64,000 bases of DNA from Calliopum simillimum (lineage: Eukaryota; Arthropoda; Insecta; Diptera; Lauxaniidae), in NCBI GenBank assembly GCA_951812925.1, contig OX638368.1:112119309-112183308 (forward strand), in the 5' to 3' direction. Position numbers and translations under genes: made by a program. The notes beneath the pieces are model-generated. The model worked only from the letters and a program-made list of their open reading frames with translations, made no database searches and was not told the origin of the DNA. Shown here in pieces: positions 21,376-32,752 of this stretch (position 1 is its first letter; every line of letters begins with the position of its first letter).

Positions 21376-23990
21376 AAGAAAAATTTGAAATTTATTCCAA
21401 AATAGTTTAAAATTAATACTCATTTAAATTATTTCAACTTTTAAAATTTTTGTTTTTCATTGTGTATTTGCTTAAGAATCCAAGTGTCTATTTTCCAGCT
21501 TTCATTACTGAGTGAACATCACATTCAACATGTCGTATGAGTAACGTTTATAACGTAGTTTAAGTTTCAAGCTGCTAACTTAGCAACGATGCAACTTGGA
21601 GCACTTAACGAATAAGTAATATTATTGCAAATAAGTGCAATTTAAAAGCAAGTGAGTGTAATAAATGGCCGCATGGATATATTCAACAATTTTGTCATTA
21701 CTTGAATTCAATATTTTTGAGACAATTTACAAATATCTGTTTTCTTGAAAGTATTACTTCAGAAATGCCTTTAAGCATGTTTTAAAAAAATAAGACACTG
21801 TCATCAAAATTAAACATTTGTCTGCAACAATTACCACTGCAACATAAAAAGCTGCACACTCATTGCCGCTGAAAGTAAAAAAAAACTGAAATATCATTAA
21901 TTTGTAAAAAAAATCTAAAGTGCCAAAGCAAAGTAATGATGTCATAAAAAAAGTTTTGCGCACACAGTAGCAGCAATTGAAACGAAAGTTGCAAGCTTAA
22001 GGTAACAAAATTAAGGAAATAAAATGAAAATGCTAAAGTCGAACGCAAATGACACATGCAACTTGCAGCATTGTTTCTATGCGCTGGAGACACAGCTACA
22101 GTTGTTACAAGCAGCAGCAGCGGCAGCAGCAGCAGCCATTGAGTTAATTAAAATTGCAAAAGCGAAACTTTTTACTCAGTCTATAGCAAGTATTTGTTTT
22201 TTGCTTGCTGACTGCAAGTAAATAAAAAAAAAAAACAAATAAAATCGAAAAAGTTGTAATATATACGACGAATATTTTCAACTTTTGCCATTGATAATGA
22301 AACAAAAGTAACAAAAAAAAAAAAACATCACTTTAAAAGTAAATTCTTGCTTTGGTTTTGCCATAGTGTGGTATGCCTGGCAGGTCATCATCAATGCAAG
22401 TTGCATGCTGCGAGCTTTGTGCATATCATGCGGTTTTTGCTTTTGCTGCTGCCATACAACGTATAAATAGTTTGACCTAAAAAACTGCAACAGAGCAACA
22501 ACAGCGCTGCGTTAACATTTGCATTTGTGCGCTTTTTTAGTTTTGTTGTCGTGCTGTTTTTTATTTCATACATATATTGCAGATGTTTATGTGTTGGTGC
22601 ATTTTGTATGCATGCATGCAGTTCCGCCGTCGCAGTTGTTGTACAACAAATGAAGTGTCTCTAATTAATTGTGCAGCTATCACTCAGTTCAGACACGCAG
22701 GCAGGCAAGCTGGCTTATTTCATTCAACTAGTTTCTTCTAACGATTTCAATTCTACCTCAACCTCTATAGATCATGTTAGCAACAAATACTTGTGTCATT
22801 CATGCCGCGTCACTTAGACGTTCAGTTGCTCATTCTTTCAGCCACATTCTGTGCTCTTGCGCGTGTGCTTGGCATATAGAATGAGCGAAATGCGAGCGTT
22901 TGCTATAAAAAGTAAAACGAAAGACTTAAGCCACAAACTTGATTGAAAATTTCAATCTTAAAATGTCAAATGCTGATTGTGATTTTTTTTTTCGAAACTG
23001 GGCAAAAAAGGAAATTAAAAAAACCAAAAAAAAAAAAAGAAAAAATTGCTACTTTCTACTTTAAATGAAATTTATACAGAAATTCAACAAAGTTTTGTAT
23101 AATTTTGTGCAAATATTTGCTGCCCAAGAGAAATAAATGTGCACATTTCATTTATTAATTTTCGCAGCAGCACACACATAAATTATTGCATATATCTACA
23201 TGTGTGTACATATTTTAACCATATGCTGCCATGACTTTGTACAATGTCAAAGTGGCACAAACATTTTCGCATGTCAACGTAGTAAAAGTGGTTTGGTTCA
23301 CATTGCTTGTTACAAGGTTGCTGCTGCTGCTTTTTTCTCTTTCATTTGACCGCATTGACCAGGCCAGTTAGTGTACGAGTGCGCATACAAAAGTTTTGTA
23401 CAAATCTAAGCCAACTGGACATCTTCAACGGAAGAGGATGCCGGCTTTTTGTAACAAATTTTTTTCGATTTCTTGATTTTTGCCTTTTAAATATTAAAAG
23501 AGAAATTTTTGCTATTGCTGTCTGATTTTTTTTTTGTTGGTAAATGCGCCTTGCATAAAGAAAGGATGTTGCTGTTGCTATCGCTGCAAACAAGCTGTGT
23601 AAAATCCAAAGTAACCTTTCGTTTGCTCTGCTTATTTAAAATTCCATACAGTCACTCACGATTTTTCTTGCTTTAGCTGTCACCAAGTCATAAATAGCAT
23701 GCTGCTGTGAAGGCAGTAAATTAATTTTCGAAAAAATTTTTAAATCTGCGGAATCGGTGCAGCACAAAATGCTGTGTTTTCTAAGGTTCTATAACGATTA
23801 AAAGAATATATAGTATGGCTGAACTTTTCGATATAAGGAATTTTTTCGAATGGCTCTATTAAATTTTTTTTAAAATTTTGCTGAAAATTAAATGGCAGCA
23901 GATTGTAAACGAATTTTAAGCTTCAGCGAAGTTTAGATATCAAAAACGGTATTTTTTTCATAATTTTTTCCATACAAAAAAAAAAAAATG
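21376..23990. other. Box at 21,531 and unique CAG-rich island
   Basis: A TGTCGTATGAGTAAC box lies at 21,531-21,545. The 22,000-23,720 block is less AT-rich, with GCAGCAGCAGCGGCAGCAG (22,112 on) and many CTG/CAG words. The GAAAGACTTAAGCCACAAAC word lies at about 22,919. Short frames here, including one coding a polyalanine run at 22,024-22,221, are low-complexity and not credible genes. Confidence 0.45.
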
Positions 23991-23999
23991 TATGACTTC

Positions 24000-24160
24000 C
24001 AAAACTGTTTTGTAAATATTTCTAATATTTCTTAACAAATCACATCTGAGCTGAGATATTGAAGATTGTTTAAGAAGCCAAATTAAAATTATAAGTTGAC
24101 TTCAACGATTAACTGATAATGACAGGAAAAATAGTGTATGACTTCACTACAGTTATTAAT
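24000..24160 (+). repeat. Part-unit of the ~290 bp tandem repeat, left of retrotransposon fragment
   Basis: GAGCTGAGATATTGAAGATT, AAGCCAAATTAAAA, TTGACTTCAACGATTAACTG and AAAAATAGTGTATGACTTCACT match 25,016-25,110 in order. The units resume at about 24,890, which implies that the DNA between was inserted into the array. Confidence 0.55.
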
Positions 24161-24890
24161 GAAACTGTAGCTTTCAATACAGATATCGCTGAGGCGCCCG
24201 GGGTTTCTTTAACTCCTTCCCTCAAATCGCCTACACAACCAAAAATAATAAAAGGCGTACGAAGAAAAATTCAAAAAATTTCAAACACTGAGAATGTTAC
24301 CGCCAATAATCAGGTAAAATTATTACCAACAGCTCAGCCCACTAACGATTGTCCATTACCTCCGCTCATGCAAGTCATGAATGCAGTTGTTAGCCCTGAG
24401 GCTCCTATTTCTTTGAGGTCTTTACCTAGAAAAAGACCCATTTTAATTTCACGATTGCACCGAGACACAACATGTGAAAAAAATTGGCAATAAACCAACT
24501 CATGCATCATTCGTCATTACAACGGCTTCATCTAATTTCGCTGCGAAGTTGATAATTAATATATTTCTAAGTTCAAGCCCAAATTGAATAATAAGATTTC
24601 TAAAAACGCTAAGGGCTCTATTCAAAAAATCTAGATAGATTGTCCCTTTACTATCAGAATGTAAAGGAGCTACGTTCTAAGACGCACGAAGTTTTTTTAG
24701 AAACTCAGAATTTCCCTGACGACATTAGTATTTTTACTGAGGCTTGGTTAAGCAAAAATATACTTAGTTCTGAACTGTTTGACCATAGTTTCAATGTTTT
24801 TAGAAGGGATAGATATGAAGATGGTTTCTCTCTTCAAATTAAAACTATCTCTATTTCAGACAAATTGTTTTTTTCTTTTAAATTTAATTA
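24160..24890 (+). pseudogene. Non-LTR retrotransposon fragment: N-terminal part of an APE-type endonuclease
   Basis: From about 24,643 the frame reads SLYYQNVKELRSKTHEVF, then a FTEAWLSKNI stretch and SELFDHSFNVFRRDR (to about 24,826). This is the pattern of the first ~65 residues of the apurinic-like endonuclease of LINE-type elements: the YYQNVRGLRSK motif, then the (T)E(T/A)WL motif with its catalytic Glu, then the SELF..F.V.RRDR region. No ATG precedes it and homology stops near 24,830, so reverse transcriptase and the 3' end are missing. A 124-codon frame upstream (24,119-24,493), rich in Pro, Thr and Ser, may be remnant 5' or ORF1 sequence; I see no zinc knuckles. Its first codons overlap the host repeat. 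The clade cannot be assigned. Confidence 0.65.
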
Positions 24891-25949
24891 ATATCACATG
24901 TCTTATTAAAATATTTTCTTAATCCCTAAGCAGCCATTCTTTAAATTTAGAAAATTCAAATAGCTCTAATACACAATTAATTACGCCATGAAACATTGTT
25001 TTTTTTATAGATATCGGAGCAAAGATAACGAAGTTTCTTTAAGGAGCCAAATTAAAAAATATGCGCTGACTTCAAAGATTCAATGACTATTTAGAAAAAT
25101 GGCATGTGACTGAACTAAGCAGAAAGCTAAAATTTAATAAATCATCTTCATCTTTCGCCATTTAGCAAATTTTTCCTTAAAAATCTATATGAATACAATA
25201 TGATTTATGCAAATATTTTTCAAATCCCTTAGCAGCCATTCTTTAAATTTTGAATTTTTTGAAAAGCACTTATACCCAGCTAATTACACCATTAAATATG
25301 GTTTCTTACAGACATCGGAGCTGAGACAGCAAAGATTCTTTAAACAAATAGAATTCAGTGAGAAAAATGGCATATATGACTGAACTAAAAATATATTATT
25401 GAAGAATTCATCCTTATTTCTAACGGCCATTTATTAAATTTTGGCTCTAAAAAAAAAGAAAACAAAAATGAAATGAATACCACATGATATACCCATATAT
25501 TGCTCAAATGCCTTAGCGGCCATTCATTAAACTTAGAATTTTTAAAAAACACTGTTGAGGAAGTAATAGCGTCAGCAATCATTGTCTCTAGCTAGCATCG
25601 AAGCTGAGATCTCCCATTTTTTTTAAGCACCAAATTAAAAATTAAGCAAAAATTTTTTTTTTTTTTCAAATCCTTTTGTGAGAGCTTAAATTGTGTTCGT
25701 AAGCATAGCTTTTAATCAGATTTAAAAATGGCTGACATTTCATTAAAGCAGCGATTAGTGGCCAAGATAATAAGTTCAACATTATTTGCTCTGAAATTTC
25801 ACTTTGCTTATGCGGCCATTCTTGTACTTTGAAATTATTTAAGAACGCTGTCAAATAACACAAATGTCACAAACAGTTTCATTTAAAAATGCATCGATAT
25901 AAAATTATTTAAGTTTAAATTTTACATTAGAAGTTACTCATACGTCATT
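24890..25949 (-). repeat. Tandem array of ~285-300 bp units with terminal box
   Basis: AGC(A/G)GCCATTC(T/A)TTAAA lies at about 24,927, 25,228 and 25,515. GAGC..AGA(C/T) anchors lie at about 25,018, 25,317 and 25,597, giving periods of about 285-300 bp. The array ends with the box on the minus strand, GTTACTCATACGTCATT at 25,933-25,949. It shares the GGCCATT word with other box-bearing repeats at 27.4, 31.1, 40.6 and 60.8 kb. Confidence 0.65.
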
Positions 25950-27180
25950 ATATACAAAATCCAAATATTAAAAATATTTTTTATTATTAAAGTAAATTTT
26001 CTTTCTATGTGCAACAGCTGCAGCTGCAAAGCATACAATAAGTTCAAAAAAATACTTTGCATATGTTGCTGTTGCGAAAAAAAGTGCTATGCAAAAGAGC
26101 GACAACAACAAAAATCAAAAAAAAAAAAAAAAAACCAAATTAGAAAATGAAAAATGCAACAATTTTCTAACGATTGCCAAAAACACAGTTGCTTGAAATC
26201 CTGTTTTGCTGTTGTTACCGCCACTACACACAGCATCTCATCCTCATTTCAATTGCTTGCTCTGCTGCTGCTGTTGTTATTAGCATTGTTGGCGGCAATG
26301 AAAAGAAATTTCAAGGAAATCAATGCTGAAAATAAAAAAAAAAAACAAAAAAACCACAGCCACAAGTTTTCATTTCATTTCGGTTTCAGTTCGTGTCATC
26401 ACTTCAACATTTAAACGTTCATTCATTTATTGCCTGGCATTTAACTTGCAGTATAAATATTAACGTTGTGTTGTTATTGTGGCTGCTGCGTTTGATTTTT
26501 ATTGCTGTTGCCCCAGTGCTGCTGCTGCTGCTGTGATAGCATTCATTGAGGTCAACCCAGTTCGAGGCAATAATTTTCATTTTCTTTATTCATTGTGCCG
26601 GACGTTAGATGCAAGCTTACTCACCTACCCAATAACAAATGTTGCATGTTTTTATTGCTGTTGTTTTTATGCTGCTGCTGTTGATGCTGCTACTTTGTGC
26701 TGCAGTCAAAGTCATTGAAATTGTTGTAATTGCATTTAAGCACATGTCGCTTGTTGCTGCAGTTGTTTTTGCGCTTTTTTGCTGCAAGTGTTTGCTTGAA
26801 TGAATGTGCAACTTGCAAATAATCAACACACTTTGGCATGGCTTGGCTTATTGCTCCTCTGCCTTGGTGGTTTGTTTGCTTTTGTCAGTTGTTGTTTGTG
26901 GTTTTTGTTATTATATTTGACACCATGTGCCACACAGTTGTTTATTGATGCGCTTGATTGGTTAAATTTTTGTTTTTTTATTTTTTTATTTTTGGGGAAT
27001 TTAACTTCTTAAAAAATGTTATCTCAAGCAGCATTGTGCGAAAATGCTACTTAAAATAATTTGAAAAGCAATAAATTTTTTTCTCTGCCAGTTAAGCAGC
27101 TCAAAACCTAATTTTCTTAAAATACAATTTAGTATGTAAGTTTTATAGAAAACAATAAAATTTAATTTACTTCAGAAAAA
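25950..27180. other. Unique island rich in CTG/CAG words
   Basis: Runs of CTGCTGCTGCTG lie at 26,262-26,275, 26,517-26,533 and 26,670-26,682, with a long A run at 26,118-26,134. Several short frames on both strands here (70-86 codons) encode Leu/Ala/Cys-rich low-complexity peptides from these runs and are not believable genes. Confidence 0.45.
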
Positions 27181-27185
27181 ATAAA

Positions 27186-27224
27186 ACTAATTATGCAATA
27201 TTTTTCTTCTCATTATAGGTGAGT
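27186..27224 (+). promoter_or_regulatory. Candidate recursive (zero-exon) splice site
   Basis: The order is CTAAT (27,186-27,190, a fly branch-point consensus), a pyrimidine tract TTTTTCTTCTCATTATAG ending at 27,218, and immediately GTGAGT (27,219-27,224). A 3' splice site fused directly to a 5' splice site is the hallmark of ratchet points that split long fly introns. The known consensus is pyrimidines-NCAG|GTAAGT; this one has TAG and GTGAGT, both tolerated. It lies about 23.2 kb after the donor at 4,044 and about 17 kb before the acceptor at 44,226. It could be chance, but no other plus-strand site in the window combines all three parts. Confidence 0.4.
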
Positions 27225-27429
27225 TCATAAAAGCTGATTTAATTGGTAAATTTAGTGTGAGTAGTTTACATTCCCTTAAAATTAAGCCTTTGAACTTTTA
27301 AACTATCATTCAAAGAAAAAAAAAAAAAAAAAAAAATAGATTTAAGAAAAATATTGAAAATATTGGGGCATCGAAGCTTAGCAATGAAATATTGAAAATA
27401 TAAGAAACTAACTTTTTGTTCTGTTGCCA

Positions 27430-27760
27430 TTACTAATATAATGTTACTCATACGTCGTGCTGTGCAAATTGAATTTAATGAGCAAAGTCAAAATTTGAGC
27501 TTTCACAGTATGTTGAAAAAAAAAAATAAAAAAAAAATGTTGGAGCAAACTTTCTTTTGAGCAATAAATTGGCAATTGTTTTGCAGCCATTGATCAAATT
27601 TTGAATTCTCAAAAACCATAGAATGAAAAAATTGGAAGCTTGGAACTGAAACATTTGAAATGTTAAAAACTAAATTTTTAGTTAGTAAAATGTCTCTCAT
27701 ACGCCGCGTTGTGCAAAAATGATTTTAATGAATAAATTCAAAATTTTAGCTTTAACCCTT
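27430..27760 (-). repeat. Two box-bearing units, left arm of an inverted pair
   Basis: Boxes GTTACTCATACGTCG (27,443) and GTCTCTCATACGCCG (27,692) are about 250 bp apart, and TGTGCAAA..GA.TTTAATGA follows each. The segment 27,540-27,750 is repeated in reverse complement at 31,070-31,320: TTGGAGCAAACTTT, CAATAAATTG.CAATTG, TTGCAGCCATTG, AAATTTTGAATTCT and AGTTAGTAAAATG all match in order. Confidence 0.7.
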
Positions 27761-28140
27761 TAACGACCAGGTCTAAATACGCGAAAGAATTTTAAAATAA
27801 AAATACGACAAAATCGAAGTAATGGGAGTTAATAAAACTTTCATTCAAGTAAATGGGGTTCTGGCAAACATACTTGCCTTTAGTCGTTAAAGGATTAACA
27901 GTGTACAGAAAGTGTAATAGAAAAAAAAAACCTTTGTACAATAAAACATCTCCCACAAAAATATTTTTTACATCACATATGCAATCCAAATGTTTTTACT
28001 CACCCACACACACACACGAGTATTTTCATAATTGCCAATGATCGAATGCTCAAGTGGTCAAAAATTTCACTCTCATTTTATGCGCTGTAATGTGGCTGCT
28101 CGAAATTCAATACCCTCCAAACAACTTTCTATTGCACACA
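27761..28140. other. AT-rich DNA with (CA)n run
   Basis: CACCCACACACACACACACG lies near 28,000-28,018. TTAACGACCAGGTC near 27,760 and TTAGTCGTTAAAGGATTAAC near 27,880 form a short inverted pair (AACCCTTTAACGACCAGG / TAGTCGTTAAAGGATT), perhaps the ends of a small ~140 bp foldback. Confidence 0.35.
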
Positions 28141-28960
28141 CCGTCTAACCCGTAGATAAAATTCTACAACCTTTTAGATGAGATGCAATAGCAGCAGCAG
28201 CATCACCAGCAAGTAGTATCTAGTGTTCACATAAATAGCAACAAAATGCCAAAAAACACTAAGCACAACAGGCACTTTGCTGGTGGCAAAGATGCTCCTC
28301 GTCGTCGTATAACCACCAAAGCCAAGGAGTATGTGAACTTTAAAAACAAACACAGCAGCAGCAGCAGCAGCAGCCGCAAGTTAGCAACAACACTATATTG
28401 TCTGAATTTTCACTTTTTCAATGCAACAATAACAATAAAAGCGACTTAAGATTAGCCAATAAAAAAAGGAAAAATCATAAAAATAAAAATAAAAACAAAG
28501 AAATCAAAATTGGAATATCAATGAAGCTTTAGAGGATGAGACGACAACATTTGTTGCAACAGCAACATCAGCGCAACATAAGGCGGTGCAATGGCATCAA
28601 ATGAAAACGAATTTTGTAATTTCAACGACCAAATTGTCAATACATTAGAAGAAAAAACCTGAAGAAAAAATTGACACACATACTTAGCGACACAAATACA
28701 AAGACCCAAACATACAAATAGGCGACGAGACTTTCCCCTTGTTGGAGCAATAAATAAAAAGCTTTTCATATCAAGCGAAGGAGTTGTGGCACAAAAATTT
28801 ATTTATTTATTTACTGTTGCTGTTGTCATCATCATCATCCTCATTGGTTTTTTATTTTATTGCAACCTACACAGCAACAGCAACAATAATATCAGCACCA
28901 ACAATATAAAAAATATAAAATATTTAATGTCTGCCATTTAAGTCCAATGACTGAAAATAA
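28141..28960. other. Unique island with (CAG)n and (ATC)n runs
   Basis: CAGCAGCAGCAGCAGCAGCC lies near 28,352-28,373, CAG words at 28,190-28,205 and CATCATCATCATCC near 28,827. A 67-codon frame over the (CAG)n run gives a serine run and is not a credible gene. Confidence 0.45.
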
Positions 28961-29064
28961 ATTGTAGAGATTAAATGATTGTCTAGGGTATATTTGTTTA
29001 ATTTTGTTATTAGTTTGTTGCTTAAATCAAATTTGCTTATTCGCTAGCAATTGGCTATGTTACA

Positions 29065-29965
29065 GGGTTTTGCCTGTACTTTTATTAGCAACATTTTTTA
29101 ACATTTACAATATATTTCGACATTAGCAAAATTTTTCGATTTTTGCAATATATTTCGAATTGATGAACATTTTTCAACTTTTGCATAAAATTTTGATTTT
29201 AGTGACATTTTTCGACTCCCTGCACTATGTTTTGACTTTAGCTACATTTTTTGATTTTTGCAATATATATCGACTTAGCAACATTTCCAACTTTAGCATA
29301 AAATTTTGATTTTAATAACATTTTTCGACTTCCTGTAACATATTTCGACCTTTGCAATATATATCGACCTAGCAACATTTTTCGACTTTTCATACTTTTT
29401 TATATTTAGACTTCAGCAACATTTTCTGAATTTGTCAACATATTTTGACTTTAGCAACAGTTTTCAACTTTTGCAATATATTTCGCCTTTAGCAACATTT
29501 TTCAACTTTTGCATCAAATTTTGATTTTAGTAACATTTTTTGACTCTTGCAACATATATTGACTTTAGCAACATTTTTCAACTTTTGCAATATATTTCGA
29601 CTTTAGCAACATTTTTCAACTTTTGCATTAAATTTTGATTTTAGTAACATTTTTCGACTCCCTGCAACTTATTTTGGCTTTAGCAACATTTATCGAATTT
29701 TGCATAAAATTTCGATTTTAGTAAATTTATGTTTACACTTCAGCAACATATTCTGAATTCGGTAACATATTTTGTCTTTAGCAACATTTTTCAAATTTTG
29801 CAATATATTTCGACTTTAGCAACATTTTTCAACTTTTGCATAAAATTTGGATTTTAGTAACTGTATTCGACTCCCTGCAACTAATTTTGAATTTAGCAAC
29901 ATTTATCGAATTTTGCAACATTTTTCGACTTTTCAACATTTTCTGATTTCCGATTTCTCGATTCT
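29065..29965 (+). repeat. ~900 bp minisatellite of a ~19-20 bp unit
   Basis: About 45 diverged copies of TTTAGCAACATTTTTCGACT follow one another. Two main variants alternate: one with AGCAACATTTTTCAAC and one with TGCAATATATTTCGAC. A third type reads TTGCATAAAATTTTGATTTTAG. Longer blocks also recur: CTTCAGCAACATTTTCTGAA at 29,411 and its near copy at 29,738 are 327 bp apart, and CGACTCCCTGCA occurs at about 29,213, 29,655 and 29,868. The layered repetition suggests growth by unequal exchange of multi-unit blocks. Confidence 0.85.
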
Positions 29966-31069
29966 TGAATTTCTTTTCTAATGACCTTTTTTCGACATAA
30001 CCTACGCTAATTATAATCTTCCATAAGAACATCGAAAAAAACATTTGAGATAAATTACTTCTATGAATGAAATAAAGCTCACATTGAGACATTTACAACG
30101 ATATATTTTATATTTAATGGTCGAAAGTCAAATGAAGGAGTAATAGGAAAAAATCAAATAGCGTATTACTTAGAGGTCGAAAAAAAATTGTTTTTCCTTA
30201 AAATTCAAAACCGATAAGCAAACTTTTTTTTTTTGTTTGGGGATCGATTCTATCAAGTGTACATCCTGTATATATTTTTAAAAAATTAAGCTTTACAAAA
30301 AATTTTAGATGTTGTACCAGCTGCTTGTGCTATAAATTATGCCACATGGTAGTTGATTGTCTTGCCCGTTTTTGTTAACTTTTTCATGCGGCATCTGTTG
30401 CTGTCATTGTCATCATCGGCAGTGGAGTTTCACTCTTGATTGGCAGCAAGTTGGCAACTCTTGTCAAATTAATAACATGTGTACAAGAAAGTTTCTGTTA
30501 GAATTTTTTTGATGTGATGTGACAGTGGACAGTGGGAGCTTTTTCTTAAAATATCAAAAATATAATACACTGTAGATAGTTAAAGTTATATTGCTTAGTT
30601 CTTTGTCTCAAACAACACACTGTGCATTAAACTGTTACTACTTGGGTCCATTGTGAAATAAAATTTCTAGCAAAAAATTTAAGCTTAAGGTTGAATACAG
30701 ATTTCATCCAGACAAGAAATGGAATTTTTATTAACGATTAACCACTGAAATGAAAACGACACGCATGTTTTTTAAGCGTCTTCTCCAAGCGCAGCATGTG
30801 ATCTCTGCTTAAGTTGTTGTCAATTGTCAGCAGCAATGTTGTTAATAGTTGCAGTCGCTTAATATTGCTGTTGGTTGTCATTATGATTATTGTTTCCGCG
30901 ACTGGATTTGAAAATTCTATATTATATGGTAAATGCAACAGTATTCACAAAGTTAGATATAGTTTTTAGATGTATTTATGTGTTAGTGTATTTTTAACCA
31001 AAATTTTGCGCAAAAAGGTGTTACAATGTGCATAGGTTTTTTATTTCAATTACATTTTCTGTACACTGC
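29966..31069. other. AT-rich DNA and small unique island
   Basis: 29,966-30,300 shows nothing. 30,310-30,530 and 30,770-30,900 are less AT-rich, with CAG/CTG words as in other islands. No gene was seen. Confidence 0.4.
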
Positions 31070-31325
31070 AAGGTTTCAATTTTTTATTTATTCATGAAAA
31101 TCATTTTTGCATAACACGGCGTATGAGTATCATTTTACTAACTAAGAATTTATTTTTTTACATTTTAATGTCTCATTGGCAAGCTTTGATGCAATCTAGT
31201 TTGAATTTAAAAGGTTTTTCATTGTATTCATTCTATGCTTTTAAAGAATTCAAAATTTCACCAATGGCTGCAAGACAATTGTCAATTTATTGCACAAAAA
31301 AAAGTTTGCTCCAAAATTTTTATTA
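31070..31325 (+). repeat. Box-bearing unit, right arm of the inverted pair
   Basis: CGGCGTATGAGTATC at 31,117-31,131 is the box on the plus strand. The DNA to 31,320 is the reverse complement of 27,540-27,750 at roughly 75-80% by eye. The two arms enclose about 3.3 kb containing the 28 kb island and the minisatellite. Confidence 0.65.
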
Positions 31326-31359
31326 AGTGATTAAAGAATTCATGCATTTTACAGTCTGG

Positions 31360-31714
31360 TACAACTGTGCAAAAGAAAAAGTTTTTGAAAAATTGATTTT
31401 TTGTGAGTTTTGGTCGAAAAACTAAAAGAAACCGAAAATTTGTAATCAAAGTACCCCCTGATAAAACTTTTTGACATTTTGTATGTTAGAAAAAGTTACT
31501 TGTTGGACATTTAACTGCAATGTTAGCGAAATAACGATTTCTGCATTAAAACAGGAGCTATTGATAGAAAACTGAAGAGTCTCTAAGAGGTTGATAAAAA
31601 TCGTTATACAGCTAGCCCCATCGGGGGTCTTACTATGATATGGTAGCACTATCTTCACAGTATAGCCAAGTTTTGTCCCTATCACATTATTTTTTTAAAT
31701 TGTTGCACAGTGTA
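31360..31714. mobile_element. Putative MITE with TACA(A)CTGTGCAA ends
   Basis: The left end TACAACTGTGCAAAAG matches the right end TTGTTGCACAGTGTA as an imperfect inverted repeat of about 13 bp, consistent with a TA target. The interior is not palindromic and has no recognisable coding. Confidence is moderate because the repeats are short. Confidence 0.45.
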
Positions 31715-32752
31715 ATAAATGTCGTTTGAATATCACGTATGTCGGCAAATATCTACTTTACACTATAGTTAATAAATCAACACAGCGGCCAACAATAACC
31801 ATGATTTCTGAACTTGTGGTCAACATACGCGTATAATGATAACTATTTTATTTTGTTATTAAGTGGCAGCATGTTTTACATAAGCATTAGCTAAAAAGTA
31901 AATACAACAATGATATAAAACATTTGAATTTTTTTAAAAAAAAAAAAAAACAAAAAACATTTAAAGAAAGCCGCTAGAGCGTTAGCATTAGAATGTTACT
32001 AGTCGGTTGTTGTTACTGTTATTGATGCTTCTGCTTTATCTTCTTCCTAAACATGTTGCATTCATTCTCGATATGATTAGGGAAATTGCTACAAATTAAC
32101 CTTAATTGATTGTGTTTCTTGCTGTTGCTGTCCATGTATGCATTTGTTTATGTGTTTCAAAGTGCCTTTTTTTATTAACTCTCTTTTTGAGTTGTAACCT
32201 AGTGAACTATTTTTAATATTTGGTAGTCGATTTGTAGTTTTTTTTCTTTTTTTTCCTATCTTGTTCTCAGTTCTTCTTTATGTCTTTACATCATGCATTC
32301 AAATTGCCTTCTATTCGTAAGGTAAAGTGCGCTCTAATTTAGTTAACTGTAATGAGTTGTTGTTAGCAATATTTTATTCCCTACATCATGCTGTTGCATG
32401 ATTACCCCCTTTTTTTCTTTAGTTTTTTGCTATATCTTATAATGCTCATATATAGTTGGTACAGGGGAAATCTTTTTGTTTTAATGTGGAAAATTGAAAT
32501 TATCATTAAGGTTTTCTCGTATATTGCTGGCATTTGTAAGTTACTTCTTTCGCTGTTGTTATTATTGCCGTTCATTATGATGGGTACTTTTTGAATTTTT
32601 TGAAGAGCGGTTTCATTAAGTAGTAAAAAAAAAACAAACAATTACATTGCAATATACTAAGGCCAAACCCTGAAAATTTTAAACTTCTACAATATTAAAA
32701 AATTCAGATAAAAAAACATTTTTTTGAATACTTTTGTTATATAAAAAAAACC
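31715..32752. other. Unique AT-rich DNA, no feature
   Basis: No repeat family or gene was recognised. 31,980-32,600 is slightly less AT-rich and probably native. Overlapping short frames at 32,388-32,641 on both strands are uninformative. Confidence 0.4.

Noticed and set aside
26617..26640. Minus-strand zero-exon splice site (GGGTAG|GTGAGT on the complement)
   Set aside because: The upstream stretch lacks a pyrimidine tract and a branch point, unlike the candidate at 27,218.
29065..29965. CRISPR-like regular repeats
   Set aside because: Units abut with no unique spacers, unit length drifts, and the context is a eukaryotic genome. It is a minisatellite.
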